Below are positions 1 through 11,721 of a DNA stretch of 64,000 nt, piece after piece; position 1 is the first letter of the stretch; each line of letters begins with the position of its first letter. The translations under genes and the position numbers were made by a program. The DNA is from Fallopia convolvulus. Taxonomy: Eukaryota; Streptophyta; Magnoliopsida; Caryophyllales; Polygonaceae. The stretch lies in NCBI GenBank assembly GCA_964016875.1, contig OZ024728.1, positions 30,759,865 through 30,823,864 of the forward strand, given 5' to 3'. The notes below the pieces were generated by a model. It had not been told where the DNA came from, ran no database searches, and saw nothing but the letters and a program-made list of their open reading frames with translations.

Positions 1-860
1 AAAATTGAAAAACAAGCTTAATCTTCTCAACAAACCAGACTTTTATCTACTCTTCAACTTTTCTAAAAGAAGATGGATGATGTAAGATCTACTCTTCAAC
101 TCCCATAATCTCATAGGGCAGAGACAACAATGAATAAAAACTCAATTTCGTTATAATATTGATGAACCAGCCTTTCAAGCAGTGTTAAAGTTATGGTTTT
201 TACCAATTGATTTGTATAATGTGTACCTAAAAAAGGATTTACAAGGAGGAGTTGATGTCAACTAGTTTTCAACCTGAAGGAGTCAAGTCCATATCTAAAA
301 CTACCAACTTAATGAAGAACATGTTCTGATATCTTGAGACATATCAAGTTTCACAATCATACTTCTAATTATGCCATATGAAAAAAATCTAAAAACAAAA
401 AATTACTCATCACACATTTTTCTAAGGCTTAATTTATTTGTGTCCAAAATATTAAGGCTTAATTTACACATATATCATGGATGCATCTAATGACTTTACA
501 TCTAAATAAGGTATATTATTGCAAATGAAAGACAAAGAAGAGTAAATGGCAGAATGGTATTTGATTTTTTTTTCTCATGACAAAAGATGCATGTTTTATA
601 TGAGATATGAGTCAGAATAACAGAAGATGGAGCAAGTTTTTACTCACTATTATTCTTCATGAAAATTATGGCTCTTGCATCAGCCATCAAGTACCTAAAA
701 GCAGTCACAAATGTAAGCTAAAGTCATAAATGCATTGTCAACTGTCAAGTAAGCAGGGAATATATACAATCCACAAACACCACAAAATTCTACCAGATCA
801 AGAATGACTCGTGCACAACAACACCAACAAAAACAGTTTAAAAGTAATTGATTTATTACG
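1..860. other. AT-rich sequence, no gene recognised
   Basis: Non-repetitive-looking AT-rich sequence downstream, on the minus strand, of the Ulp1-like gene end. I see no coding region with recognisable protein motifs. It could hold the 3' untranslated region and terminal region of the CACTA element, but I could not find a CACTA terminal inverted repeat. Confidence 0.4.
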
Positions 861-1466
861 TTAAATAATAGTAAGCAAATGATCCAACCACTCCCTCCGA
901 ACTTCATCAATATCTTCATATGTGTAAGTTGTCTTATCGTCAAACCCCTGAAAAATGAAAATTTTAGTATGTACATGGATCGACCTAATTTAGACGTATG
1001 GTAAAATCAACTTAATTTTTAAAGTCTCGAGGCCATACACTAAGAGTGATAACATCAGATTTTTTACATAGTATATCCTTCATAAACTTCAGTATATAAC
1101 ATCCGCAATCAATCTCACGAATCTGAAGTGGACACTGTAAGTAAGAACAATTTAGAATTCAGTTGATATATGTAAGATAAAGCGACATATAGGAGTAATA
1201 ATTAAACCTTTAGCTCGTGCCAATAAGTTTGTTTTCGAGGAGTTCTTTTGCCCAACTTGATATATTTCAGCTTATAGCTCCTGTTATAAAAACAAGTTAG
1301 TAGTAAACATATAAAATATGTGAACATCTGAACAATATAAAAATAGATAATAGATACTTACAAGTTAACTAATGCGTCTGCATCTTTCTATCATTTTCCA
1401 TGTCGTGGATCAATCCAATATGCATAACCCAAGTGAGGGTTCATCAATATCAACACCCAATGATAC
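861..1466 (-). pseudogene. Ulp1-like (C48) cysteine protease, C-terminal exons of a CACTA gene
   Basis: Four short exons on the minus strand read as the C-terminal half of a Ulp1/SUMO-protease fold. The first (about 1357-1466) has HWVLILMNP...YWIDP, with the catalytic His and the Asp. The second (about 1207-1283) has RSYKLKYIKLGKRTPRK. The third (about 1030-1136) has REIDCGCYILKFMKDIL, with the catalytic Cys in DCGCY. The last (861-947) has YTYEDIDEVRREWLDHLL and a stop. Splice signals are visible at several edges, for example an acceptor CAG before CPLQIREID. Plant CACTA elements often carry this protease at the end of their second gene. The rest of that gene lies at 31.6-35.2 kb, cut off by the 2643-31148 insertion. 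Two stop codons directly follow WIDPRHGK, so this copy is probably dead, or exon 1 ends earlier. The family call is firm; the exon edges are not. Confidence 0.72.
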
Positions 1467-1536
1467 CTATATATTTAATTATTCACATGTTCATCAAAGT
1501 GTAAATTAATAGGTGAAAAAAAAACATAAAAAAATT

Positions 1537-1965
1537 GGGTTCGGATCAAATGGGTCACGGGTCGTCGGGTTGTAAAATTTCCAGGTTCATATGGACCGGG
1601 TTGTTGCGGGTTTGGTACGGGTTCGGGTTCATCCAACGGGTCATGATCGTCAATTTTGTTAACCTTTATCCTTATATTTATTAAAATAATTAATATTATA
1701 TTATATAAAATATTATTTAATAATAATAATTTTATACAAAATTTACAATAAAATATTGAATTTTTAATTCAAATAATACTTTATCAGGTTGGTCGGTCAA
1801 CCCAACGGGTTGGTGACCCAACCTAGTTTTTTCCGAGTCGACCAGGTTCGGGTTACTCTTGACCCATTGATTTTCGGGTCGGGTTTAAACCCAAAAAACT
1901 TCAGGCGGGTCGAGTCGGTTTTTCGGGTCGGGTCAAGTTTTGACAGGTCTAGGTGCGACATATAT
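1537..1965. repeat. GGGTCGGGT-rich repeat, probable non-autonomous DNA element
   Basis: A stretch dominated by variants of GGGTCGGGT, GGGTTCGGG and GGGTCG, with an AT-rich centre (about 1665-1780). It lies just upstream, on the minus strand, of the HWVL exon. Sequences of this composition are common plant MITE-like repeats. I could not fix terminal inverted repeats or a target duplication, so the edges are approximate. Confidence 0.4.
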
Positions 1966-2324
1966 CTTTTCTTTCACATCACCTCCCATGCAATCTGAAA
2001 TATAAGCAGCCCTTTGTACGCAGTACGAGCAATCGAAGAAATTTGAGTCGGACATAGAAATTGAACTTATCTTCAATACCATTGCAATGGGTGTGACACA
2101 AATATCTATAATACAACCATAGAGAGAAATAAAGAGGTGTATAGACACGTTTGCAGATTCATGAGGAAATTTATATAAGCAATTTCTATCTCATATATAA
2201 CAAAACTGAAAGCACAGACTTTACCCTCAAAAATTGACATCTAACCCTACACACATCAAGCATACAACCACTGAATATATCTGCCAGACTTTATTTTTGA
2301 TTTATGAAGAAAGCTAACACAACT

Positions 2325-2464
2325 TTTATATGGTGATAAGCTACTGAAATCTTGATCTTTAGCAATTTTATAAAATTAGTATCATTCATACATGTGGACG
2401 ATAGTAGTTAGGTGAAATTCAAAAGTTTATATGGTGATAAGCTACTGAAATCTTGATCTTTAGC
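2325..2464. repeat. 39-bp direct repeat, two copies
   Basis: The same 39-bp sequence, starting TTTATATGGTGATAAGC, occurs at 2325-2363 and 2426-2464, about 100 bp apart. A second pair of short repeats (AAGAAAGCTAACACAACT) flanks it at about 2308 and 2580. This is a local duplication in non-coding sequence of the CACTA region. Confidence 0.75.
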
Positions 2465-5038
2465 TTGTACTTATGTGATAAACTACTAAAATTCAAAAGT
2501 TTATACTCAATTTAATTTGGATCTACATCTGGAAGAATCATTTATTTCCTTAGCCATATATTGTTCCAGAAAGAGATCAAGAAAGCTAACACAACTCATA
2601 AATTGGTAATGCCCAAGCCATCTAGGAACTCAATAAACTACTTGTAACACCCCTATTTTGCAACGATAGGTGTTACCGCCAATGACCTCGAATTTTACCA
2701 TCCAAAGTCACCCTAGACTTTATAAGGTATTAATTTAAATAAAACAAGTGGTATTTTAAAGTGATTACATATAAAAAGAGATGCTCACATGTGAGACTTA
2801 TAAGTATCCGTTACATAGTCTGGACTTAGTTTGACAAAACATAAAACCTAAGAGTTGTTTAGGCAGTGGAATTTAAATAACATTGTTTAAGTAATCGTGG
2901 AGTAACCCGAAAGTAAACAAAACACCATTCTTGAAAATTCCCGACCTTCCTTCCTTCACTTGAGTAGTGTTCGTCTTTTACACCTTCGGTGGAGGTTTCC
3001 TAGCGTCTGGCATTTGACGCGAAGGGCGATAAATGCCAGGCAAAGATGCGGAAAACAAAATTAGTCTAAATAGACTAAGCAAGTGAGAAAGACATTCTTA
3101 AGGTAATTTGGTAAAGTAATGAACTTATTAACGAGGTATTCGAGATGTGTTTTGAGAAGTGTAACCTTTAAGTGGAGCTATTAAGAACGGAAATGAGTAA
3201 ATCTCGAGATGAGATAACTCTTACTTCGAAATAACGAACTACGAGAATGTAGAACATTTTTTAGTAGAAAAAATGTTGGGAACGTTAATTACATATAAGT
3301 TTTCTAGAAAACCTCTCGCGCCCTTAACGGACCGAGAGTCGGGCCGATCTTTTAAGACCGATCCGGTTTTGATGTCTTTTAATGTGCATGGGCACTTATC
3401 TTTATGTCGTGATAAAAACTTCACTTACGTTAATAAATTATTAAGAGTATGGGAGGCCATGAATGGGTCGGAGTCCACTTACTGGGACGGAGTTCCCGAC
3501 ACCTAGCTAGGGTGTGCACACCCCTCCTCTAAGTAGGAGCAGGCAATAGGTCGTGATCCTTAAAGTCGTAAGAAGATAGGTATTTCACGATACGACTTAA
3601 AATGTTATATAGAGGTGTCGGGCCGAGCCCGCACCCCTTATTACACTACTTACGAATTTTCATAACAAATCTCGAAACGAGATTATTAAACAAGCAAGGC
3701 CACACAACAAGTCTAACAACAATCCTATTAACAATGGTAATAGTAATAATGCTAACAATGGTCAATATTTCTAGCAATCAGTATTTCCTAGGTTAAATTA
3801 TTTTCGCAAACAAGGTGTTCCCAACATCGAACAAGTTAACGGAAATTGAATTATTGAAAGGTTCAAGTAGAATGTCCACTTGCCTTGAATTGCTTTCGGG
3901 TATGCTACTAACTCGGAAATAGGACGATTTAGTGACGTTCGAAAACCTCGACCTATTTAACCGCAAGAATGAGAATGAACACTTATTAAATCCTTATTTT
4001 AATTTAAAATTTACCTTTCTCTTATTTTCCTCTTCTAAGAGAAGGTGAGTTAAACTAAATTATATGGTTAAATAATTTAGCTAGGAAAAGGTTAAAATAA
4101 TAATAACTCTTTTATTATTATTTTCTAGGTGACACTTTGTGAGGATTTTGTAACTTTTAAAAAAAAAATACTTAGTTTAAGAACACAAATGCAAGACTTT
4201 ACTTAGTCTAAGGAAAACCTTTTTAACCCACATGCAAATATATATATATATATATATTAAAATAGTTTATATATATGATTTGCATGCATCATTTTTATGA
4301 AGACTTCTTTATTGAAAATTATGCTTATTACCAATTTTCATATAAATCATGATTTACTTATAGGAAATTTCTAGGATGGTCATGCATGTGCATAAATACC
4401 TTCTAAAAGTACTTTTTATTCTCACATGCATACTTTGAAAGACTTAACATATCTTATGCTTAAAAATATATTTCTTTTTATTAAAAGGAATAGGAAAACA
4501 CTATCTTAGTAATTCTAGAACACATGTGATGTTCATGTTTTTAGTATAGTTTTTGGGTGTTTTTCTTAGTTGTTTAGCTTAGTTTAGTTGAGTTTTAGTG
4601 CTTGTTTTGTGTGTTTTAGGATAAATTTACATATTTTGTGAAAAGTATGAAAGCTACTCTATTTTTGTGTTTTTTTATAGGTTTTCGAAGAAAAAAAAAG
4701 AGCATTTCGAGGGAGTTGAGATCAAGAGGTTGGTGATGGAAGAGAAGAGAAGAATACGCTTTGAAGATCCCAATAAATCCAAAACAAGCTATGCAAAAGT
4801 ACAAAGAAACCAAGAACGAAGGCCTCGATACCGACCTGTGAAGGTCGGTACCGAGTTGTGCAATGGAGTTTTGGCCGAGAAGTTCAGTCAAGAGTCCTAC
4901 CGACCCTGTGCAAGTCGACACCAAGGTGGCCTATGTCGGTAGGCGGTGCCGACTCTCAGTTTTTATATCTTTTATTTCGCAATCTTTTAAGTTAGGAAAG
5001 TTCTATCTTTTGGAACCTTGTTAGATAGTTTCTCTTAG

Positions 5039-5046
5039 TATAAATA
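5039..5046 (+). promoter_or_regulatory. LTR TATA box
   Basis: TATAAATA preceded by TCTCTTAG and followed by a short pyrimidine- and G-rich stretch. The same box stands at the matching place in the 3' LTR (20798-20805). It probably sets the transcription start of the Athila-like element. Confidence 0.6.
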
Positions 5047-5086
5047 CCTTGTTTTCTAGTTTGGGGGGGTTTGGGGGGGATTTTTT

Positions 5087-5125
5087 CGGACGAGATTATT
5101 CGGACGAGATTATTCGGACGAGATT
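5087..5125 (+). repeat. 14-bp tandem repeat in the LTR leader
   Basis: About 2.8 copies of CGGACGAGATTATT just downstream of the TATA box. The 3' LTR has only about 1.8 copies at the matching site (about 20864-20881), so copy number differs between the two LTRs of one element. Confidence 0.75.
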
Positions 5126-5992
5126 TAGGGGAGACACAAGAGAGAGAGACGAGACTCTGTTTGCCCTTTGTTTTGAGTTTAGTTTGTGTTTGAGGACGAG
5201 TTTTAGATTTTAATTCAAGTAAGCCTTTGTTTGTTTCCGTTCAATGTTCTCATTCAATTTAGTTGCTTGTTTTGTTTCGATCATGAGTGAGTAGTTCGTT
5301 TTTCAAGGGTCGGGGTTGAAAACCCGACATAGTTGTGCATGATTGAATTTGTGATGAATGTTTGATTGCCTTCTATCGTTTATCTACTTGTTTTGTGCTT
5401 ATACTTAGACGAAAGTCGAAGTAATTCGAGTTTATTGCTTGATCAAAAGAGAAAGTAGTAAGCTTGAATGTTGATATTCTTCGTTAACGAAAGTTTCGAG
5501 CTTTGGATAAAAAATAAGTAGATAGTGAATTGATTTATGAAAATCGATTGATTTGCTTGCTCAAATCAACGAAAGTTGATAGCTTTATCCTAAAGGCATG
5601 TTATTCATCCTTCACACTATTTTTGAATGCATGATTATGTCGTGGTAAACCCTTATCCTAGATCTTTTCTCCATTAGAAAACACTCTCGTATTCCTCTGT
5701 TTAGCTTCGGTACCGAGGTAGCCAGTTCAGTACCGGGCCTGTGTTTGGTCTGTGTTTATTGCTTTGTTCGAGTCGAAATTTAGAATCGATACCGATCCTG
5801 ACAAGGTCGGTACCGAGGTTGTCGTAGCCTTGTTTTTACTGTTGTTTCTGTTTTACTTTGTTTCTGTGTTTTCTTGTTTTCTGGTATAGTAATCAAACAA
5901 AACTTGCTTCCCGTGGACGATCCTGACCTCCCTATACACAGCGGGGTCTTGAATACAAATTTATTTATTGTCTAGAAACCCTCCCAATAAAT

Positions 5993-6010
5993 TGGCGCCG
6001 TTGTCGGGGA
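5993..6010 (+). promoter_or_regulatory. Primer-binding site of the Athila-like element
   Basis: TGGCGCCGTTGTCGGGGA lies three bases after the 5' LTR end. This is the typical primer-binding site of plant Athila/Tat-type Ty3/gypsy elements; the tRNA identity is not assigned here. Confidence 0.85.
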
Positions 6011-6106
6011 AGCAATAGTGCTTGTTTGATTACTCGTGGGTTTGGGAGTAGCCCGGCTCCGCTTTTATTTCTAATTTGTTTTTATTTTTGTTTGTTTTCT
6101 CAGCTT

Positions 6107-7276
6107 ATGCTAGCAGGACGACGCCGGCTTGAATTTGATGACAATGATTATTATTCTGAATCCGAACGCGTCCTTCATCGAAGAAGACGAGAAAACCAAG
6201 CCATGGCCATGACACCTGAAGAGATGGCACAACAGATGGCTGCACTCCAGAGGCAGCTTGAAGCCACACAACTTGAAAAAATCGCTCTATAGGAACAACT
6301 CAATGCCTATCCAAGGAATGCTAAACAATATATGCATCCAGAACTGAGGGTTCTAGAGTCTGTAATTGTGCTTCCGGAGATAGAGAAGAATTTTGAGATT
6401 AAGTCTCAATTCATATCCTTAATAAAACGGGCTCAGTTTGAAGGGAAACCTACTGAGTGCCCTACGGAACTTATTAAAAAATTTCTTGATTTATGTGACA
6501 CTATTGCTGCTGAAGGTGTCTCTTTAGAATATGTTCTGTTAAAAGCTTTCAGGTGGTCTCTTATAGGAAAGGCCCTGAGTTGGTTAGAGAGCTTACCTCC
6601 TAAGTCTATCAGGACTTGGAAGGCTTTGTATGATCAATTTTTAACAAAGTTCTTCCCTCCTGCTAAGACAACGGAGTTAAGAAAACGTATCACCACCTAC
6701 CACCAGCTGCCTAACGAGACCTTTGTGGAGATGTGGGAGAGATTCAAGGAGATGCTTAGACAATGCCCCACTCATGGGCAACCACCATATGTGCTCCAAG
6801 AAATCTTCTTTCAAGGGATTAACGCTGACACAAAGAACCGCACTAAGATGCACACTGCTTGCGATTTTATTGAGATGGATCCCACTGCTGCATGGGAGTT
6901 ACTGGACAAATTGGCCAATTACGATGCCATGTATGGGATCCAGCAGTCACCCTAGCCTTAAAAACGTCACTACATTCTAAATAAAGACGAAGTTGATCCT
7001 GACGTTAAAAATCAATTCTTACAAGATGAGATCAACCGTATGAAGAAACAGGTAAGTTTTCTGAAAACCTCTCAAACTTGTCAAGAGTGTGGCTCTTATG
7101 CCCATAGTATTTTTGTCTGCAGAGGGAAGTACAGAAACCCGCCTAACAATTATGAGAGGCCAACCAACTATCCTAGTTGGGGAGGTTACAATCAAAATCA
7201 AAACCAAGCACCTCCACCACAAGAAAGGAAAACTCCTCCCTACAGACCCCCAGGTTATCAAGAAACACCATCATGA
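6107..7276 (+). pseudogene. Athila-type gag with zinc knuckle, interrupted by stops
   Basis: The frame starts at ATG 6107 (MLAGRRRLEFDD), right after the leader. The capsid region (about 6420-6920) has the retrotransposon-gag signature: FRWSLIGKALSWLESLPPKS, FLTKFFPP and MWERFKEMLRQCPTHG. Further on in the same frame is a CCHC knuckle, CQECGSYAHSIFVC (about 7076-7120), then a Gln/Pro-rich tail. In-frame stops fall at 6290 (TAG), 6953 (TAG), 6959 (TAA) and 7274 (TGA). Apart from these the frame holds throughout, so decay is recent. Gag would form the particle that packages element RNA; this copy cannot make the full protein. Confidence 0.85.
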
Positions 7277-7836
7277 GTAAATGGAATCCATGAAAGGATC
7301 AATGGAGTGAAAAATGAAATCAGTGGAGTCCGTTCTAACCTAAAAGGTGTACAAGCGCAATTGGAGAGATTGAGACATAGAGAAAGAATCTAAACTCCCA
7401 ACTAAGCAACCTAGGTGCACAAATTCCAAGACCTCAAGGGCAACTTTCGGGCCATCCCGAAGAGAACTCGAGAGGACAAATAGCAGTTGTACACCTCAGG
7501 AGCGGAAAGACGCTACCAGGCCGTGCTGAGGCCAAGGAGAAAGAGCCCGGTACCGAAGAAACTGCTCCGACCAAGATCGATAATGAGCCAAAAAGGGTCA
7601 TTACCGAGCCTAACACCCTCGTTACCGATGCTCCAAAGCTCGTTGCCGACCCCAATCCAGGTAAGTCTTCGACATCGAGCCACTCTCTTAGTCACAGGGT
7701 CGGTACCGAAGCTTCTGCAGCACCAATCGACCTGATTGTCGATTCGGTAGCACCACCTCTCGAGCCCGCTTTGGTTCTGAGATTGGTGAAGTCTCTCCCC
7801 TTCCCTACTAAGAAATCTAAGGACTCAACATAAGGT
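7277..7836 (+). other. Gag-protease linker, no intact frame
   Basis: Still weakly coding: a short continuation of the gag frame (GIHERINGVKNEISGVRSNL) reaches a stop near 7390. Then a stretch rich in GGTACCGA/TTACCGA motifs (7546-7710) runs to the protease domain. I see no separate gene. Confidence 0.5.
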
Positions 7837-8855
7837 ATGTTTAAGCGTTTCGTTAAGATTCTTCAAGGCTTAAATATTTCTATACCATTCGCTAAGGCCC
7901 TAAGCGAAATGCCGGCTTACCCAAATTCTTGAAAGACATTCTTAGCAGGAAAAGGTCAATGTCAGAGCTGACAAATGAGGTCCGATCCATAGCCCTTCCA
8001 GAAAAGCTAGGTGACCCAGGAAGATTTGCTATCACTATCGGGATTGGTGACCACCGTTTCAAGGCACTATGTGATTTAGGGGCTAGTGTCAGTTTACTTC
8101 CCTTATCTATTTGGTCAAAAGCTAATATGGGACCTCTGATACCCGTTGATATGAGGTTGTATATGTCAGAAGGGTCTAGCGTAAAAGCTATAGGAGTTGT
8201 TGATGATTTTCCCATTCAAGTCGGCAAATTCTTCGTACCAAACGACTTTATTGTCCTTGATATGCCTGAAGACCTTGTGGTACCCATCATTCTAGGAAGA
8301 TCATTCCTTGCCACAGCAAGTGCTCGAGTCGATGTTCGGAAAGGACTCCTCACTTTTGACATAGGGGAAGAGCGGGTTGAGTTTAGTCTAAATCAAACTG
8401 CCAATGACACAACCGTCGCTGCAAAGATCGAGACGCTCCAGCCAGAGCCTGACAATGTTAAGCCAGAAGTTTCTCTCCCAAGCAGCAACAACAAAAACAA
8501 GAGCACTATTGAATTAGCTACCGACCCATCTTGGGTCAGTACCAAACCCTTGATACAACAATATGATGAGGGAGGCATATTCTGGCACGATACCAAGGCG
8601 GGCCTTGCTCCAGATAGGTCGGTAACGACCTCGGCAACCTCGGTACTGATGCCCTCGCTGACCAAAAATGGTAAGTATTCTAACTCCAATTTCATCATCC
8701 CAGGTTATGATCCTTCCTTATATCAGATTCCTACACCATATCCTGCTATTCATACTATAGATGAGTCGAAACCTCCTTGGTTCTCGGACTTTTCTAACCC
8801 TTGTGTAGGAATACCAAGCATATTCTTAGAAGATGAAGGGCCGAATTTAGTATGA
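7837..8855 (+). pseudogene. Athila-type aspartic protease domain
   Basis: The domain begins with MFKRFVKILQGLNISIPFAK (ATG 7837), then shifts frame by one base near 7925 and continues as an open 308-codon frame (7929-8855). The active site is ALCDLGASVSLLPLSIW, followed by VVPIILGRSFLATASARVDV. A DLGAS active site in place of DTGA is usual for Athila proteins. The protein ends at a stop (8855) after a divergent tail (PSIFLEDEGPNLV). No reverse transcriptase motifs follow, so pol is reduced to the protease. The tail contains two more copies of the TACCGACC module (8517-8546 and about 8617). Confidence 0.85.
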
Positions 8856-8949
8856 AGGAACAACAATACCTTTTCGGCTAAGTATGGAATCTTCCACGAC
8901 CTCGATAAAGCTGAAACAGAACCAGCTTAAATTAGCTAAGGTAAGTTCG

Positions 8950-8996
8950 TCGGGCTAACGATGTTAAAAAATAGCGCTTACGGGAGGCAACCCGGT
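8950..8996 (+). other. Conserved post-pol block of Athila elements
   Basis: CGGGCTAACGATG followed by TTAAAAAATAGCGCTTACGG and GAGGCAACCCGG. The reverse complement of the same block is at about 56980-57030 in the second Athila-like copy, and a related one (GGTTGCCTCCCAAGAAGCAC) is at about 50788-50820 in the gag-only element. In Athila elements this block lies just after pol; here it directly follows the protease, which marks where RT and integrase are missing. Confidence 0.7.
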
Positions 8997-9203
8997 TTAG
9001 TTTTTTTTTATAGTTCTTTTTGTTAGCTTTCTTTTGAGTTTTTTTAATAGTGTAGAAGTTTGCGGAATAGAATTTTTTTTTGCTAACATGTCACAGAAGT
9101 CAGGTGAATAACAACGCTGGAAGAGAGTCGCGCCAGGCTCGGTACCGAGCTGTGAAGGTCGGTACCGACCTGTGATTAAACCTAGAACTCGCGTGCGCGG
9201 CAG

Positions 9204-10052
9204 GTAAGTGCTCTTTAACCTAAAAATTCCTCGTTCCCTCGCCCCTCTCTTTCACACCGCCTCTACCGAAACCCCAAACACTCCCAACAAAAACAAATCT
9301 TCACCAAATCTCTCGAGATCCAGCCACTCAACCCTCAATCCACGCACTCGATCCATTCAACCCAAATCTCGCAACCCTCATTCGATATCGAGCAAAGCTT
9401 CGGTTTGTTCAGTACCGAGCCCCATCCTCGTTACCCTTGCAATTCAATTTACGGTTCTCACATTCACAAGTCTACGGTATGATTTCTTGACCCCTAAACT
9501 CTTTTCTTTAAGATTCATGATAAAATTGGGTAGTTTTTCATACCTAGATCTATGTATAATCCGAGATTGCATGTTCCTATTATCATCATGCCTCTTTGCC
9601 TTCATATTGGTGCTTAATCATTGTTTGATTTTCGTTTCCTCATGCTTGATTGCAATTCCTTTTGATTTTAAAAGCATGAAGTGACTCGTTCTTGATATTG
9701 AAGGATTTTCACCATGATGTTTGGCAATTTTAGCATGATTGATAAGGCTTTGAGTAAGTATGGGGTTGCAAGTGCTTGATTTTATGGTTTTTATGTGGAA
9801 TCTTGCTTGAATTGTGCATATTGTCAATATTCGGGGTTTAGATATTCGGAAATCCTGGCGCGATGTTCTGGCACCAGGCTCGGTACCGAGCTGTAATCAC
9901 CCAAAAACAAAACTGAACCCAGAGACCTCGATACCGACCCTATTGGCTCGGTACCGAGGTCGTTCGAGGCTATTTTATAGTGCAAGTATGGGGTTTCTCG
10001 AGTGTTTGATTAGCTTGGGTCGCTTTTACCTTGGTTGTTTTTGGCATTTCAG
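9204..10052 (+). other. Predicted intron in the env-like leader
   Basis: A consensus 5' splice site CAG/GTAAGTGC (GT at 9204) follows the conserved post-pol block. A 3' splice site, TTGGCATTTCAG, ends at 10052, seven bases before the ATG of the env-like frame. The 849-base span contains no protein I recognise but has two TACCGACC-type modules (9879-9891 and 9926-9960). Plant env-like genes are expected to be made from spliced RNA; this is inferred from splice motifs only. Confidence 0.5.
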
Positions 10053-10059
10053 GTACTAA

Positions 10060-11628
10060 ATGGCGAGTTCAAGCAGAGCCAACCAAAGGCCAAGCAAGAA
10101 GAAGAGGACTCAAAGATCTCCATCTCTACCACGAATGAACGATGGCATATTATCGACTAGGGATCAGCTGACAATCTACAATTCTGTCATTGAAAAGAAT
10201 CATCTCACAAGATGGTTTTCAAGGTCAAGTGCAAAGTCCGCAGGCATTTATGACAACATCAAGCATGCTTTCTCTATCCTTGGTGTGCCACACCTCCTTA
10301 AAAAGGAAGATATCCCTCACTATCCGGCTCACACCTCGGAGTTTATAGCCACTCTCCGCATCAGCTTCAAATCTAAAACATCTACAGGAAGGATCAGGTT
10401 CCGGTTAGGCAATGCTGACCATGGCTTCAATATGGAAGAGTTCAACCAACTTCTCGAATTTCCTAACTATTCCCGAGACTACAAAGCACCAGAGGACTTC
10501 AAAGTCACGGATACTTGGAGCTACATCTCTGGAGAAGTCAATCCTACCTCACCTGCACTTCCGGGGGCACACATCATCAACCCCATTTTTCGGATCATTC
10601 TCAGAGTTTTGGACGCGACCATTTGGCCCAAAAAGGAACTCTCTAGGCCGACAAGGACGGAGGTTGGATGCCTCCGTACCATTCTCTTAGAAGATCCCGC
10701 CCCTATGAATTTGGGGTATGAATGGTTGAAGTATGTGGAGAAAAATGGGGCCACTTCACAAGGGGTTTATTGTGGCAACTTAGTAAGCCTCTTGGCAATC
10801 GCTCTCAACGTCGACCTCTCACGCTAGAATGCAAACCTTCCACAGAAGATGAACTCGAACTATTGGTTGTGTTCTAATAAATTTCAGAGACACGAGAGGG
10901 GAGTCGCTACCTTGGTTCACGAACAGACCGTGGCAGTCACTCGAGATAAGTTGGAGTTGTTACACGTGCCCAATTAGTATGAAGCATGGACGTCTCAACC
11001 ATTCCCCCTGGCCAAGAAGCCTCAAGATGAGCCGACATTGCGGATATCCAAGACGAGATATGAGCGAGAGGAGGGAGTTAAAGAAGAGGATGAGCCAGCC
11101 CCTGCGACAGGGCTCGGTACCGAGGGCAATCAGGTCAATACCGAAGCCCCAACACAGACTTCCAACCTCGGTACCGAGCATCCTGTCCTCGATATCGAGT
11201 ACTTCGAGGCTAGCACCGAGGCGTTTCACTTCGATAACGAACCTGCTCATCATCCCATCGAGCCGCCATCATTCAGTGTAGTGCCTTATGCCCCCTTTGT
11301 GCAGCACTCCCATTACCAGCGGCACACCCACTACCAGCAACCGCCCCATACCGACTACTCTGGTTCTGATGCTCCTCCTCAGTGGGCACAAGATTTGTCT
11401 TCCCAGATGATGCTGCTGAATTTGCAGCATTCTTAGCTCCACCAACGGATGAATCATTGGCAGGATGTCTACTCAGCTTGCATGACACTTGAGGATGCAC
11501 GGCAGCAAAGGTCTGACGCTCGCTGGAGGACGATGGAGCAGCGTGTAATAGTTGATGAGGAACGCTGACGGACAATGTATCAGTTTATGGGCAACTTTGA
11601 GCACTACTTCCCACCACCAAACCAATGA
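10060..11628 (+). pseudogene. Env-like ATHILA ORF protein
   Basis: The frame opens at ATG 10060 (MASSSRANQRPSKKKRTQRS, a basic N-terminus) and stays in one frame for 523 codons, broken by four stops at 10825 (TAG), 10975 (TAG), 11434 (TAG) and 11566 (TGA). The first 255 residues match the ATHILA ORF-1 family: FIATLRISFKS..., IRFRLGN...FNMEEFNQLLEF. The second half is Pro/Gln/His-rich with LGTE repeats encoded by the GGTACCGA motif. All four stops can arise from CAG or CGA by C-to-T change. The role of this protein in plants is unknown; I see no clear transmembrane segment. Confidence 0.82.
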
Positions 11629-11721
11629 GGATCTCGCTTTCAAGGATGTTTCCTTTGCTTCGACTGTTGCTTTGTAAGTTTCTTTTCTTCTCCCTATCTT
11701 TTCTTATGGTTTGCTTTATTT

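Larger units (their letters stand above)
4527..5989 (+). repeat. 5' LTR of the Athila-like element
   Basis: 1463 bp, equal in length to the 3' LTR at 20285-21747 and closely similar to it. It contains a TATA box (5039-5046), a 14-bp tandem repeat (5087-5125) and two TACCGACC-type hairpin modules (4826-4856 and 5786-5818). The terminal CA has become TA. Confidence 0.9.

Noticed and set aside
9208..9684. 158-codon plus-strand frame in the Athila-like element
   Set aside because: It lies inside the predicted leader intron, has no known domain and no counterpart in the second copy.
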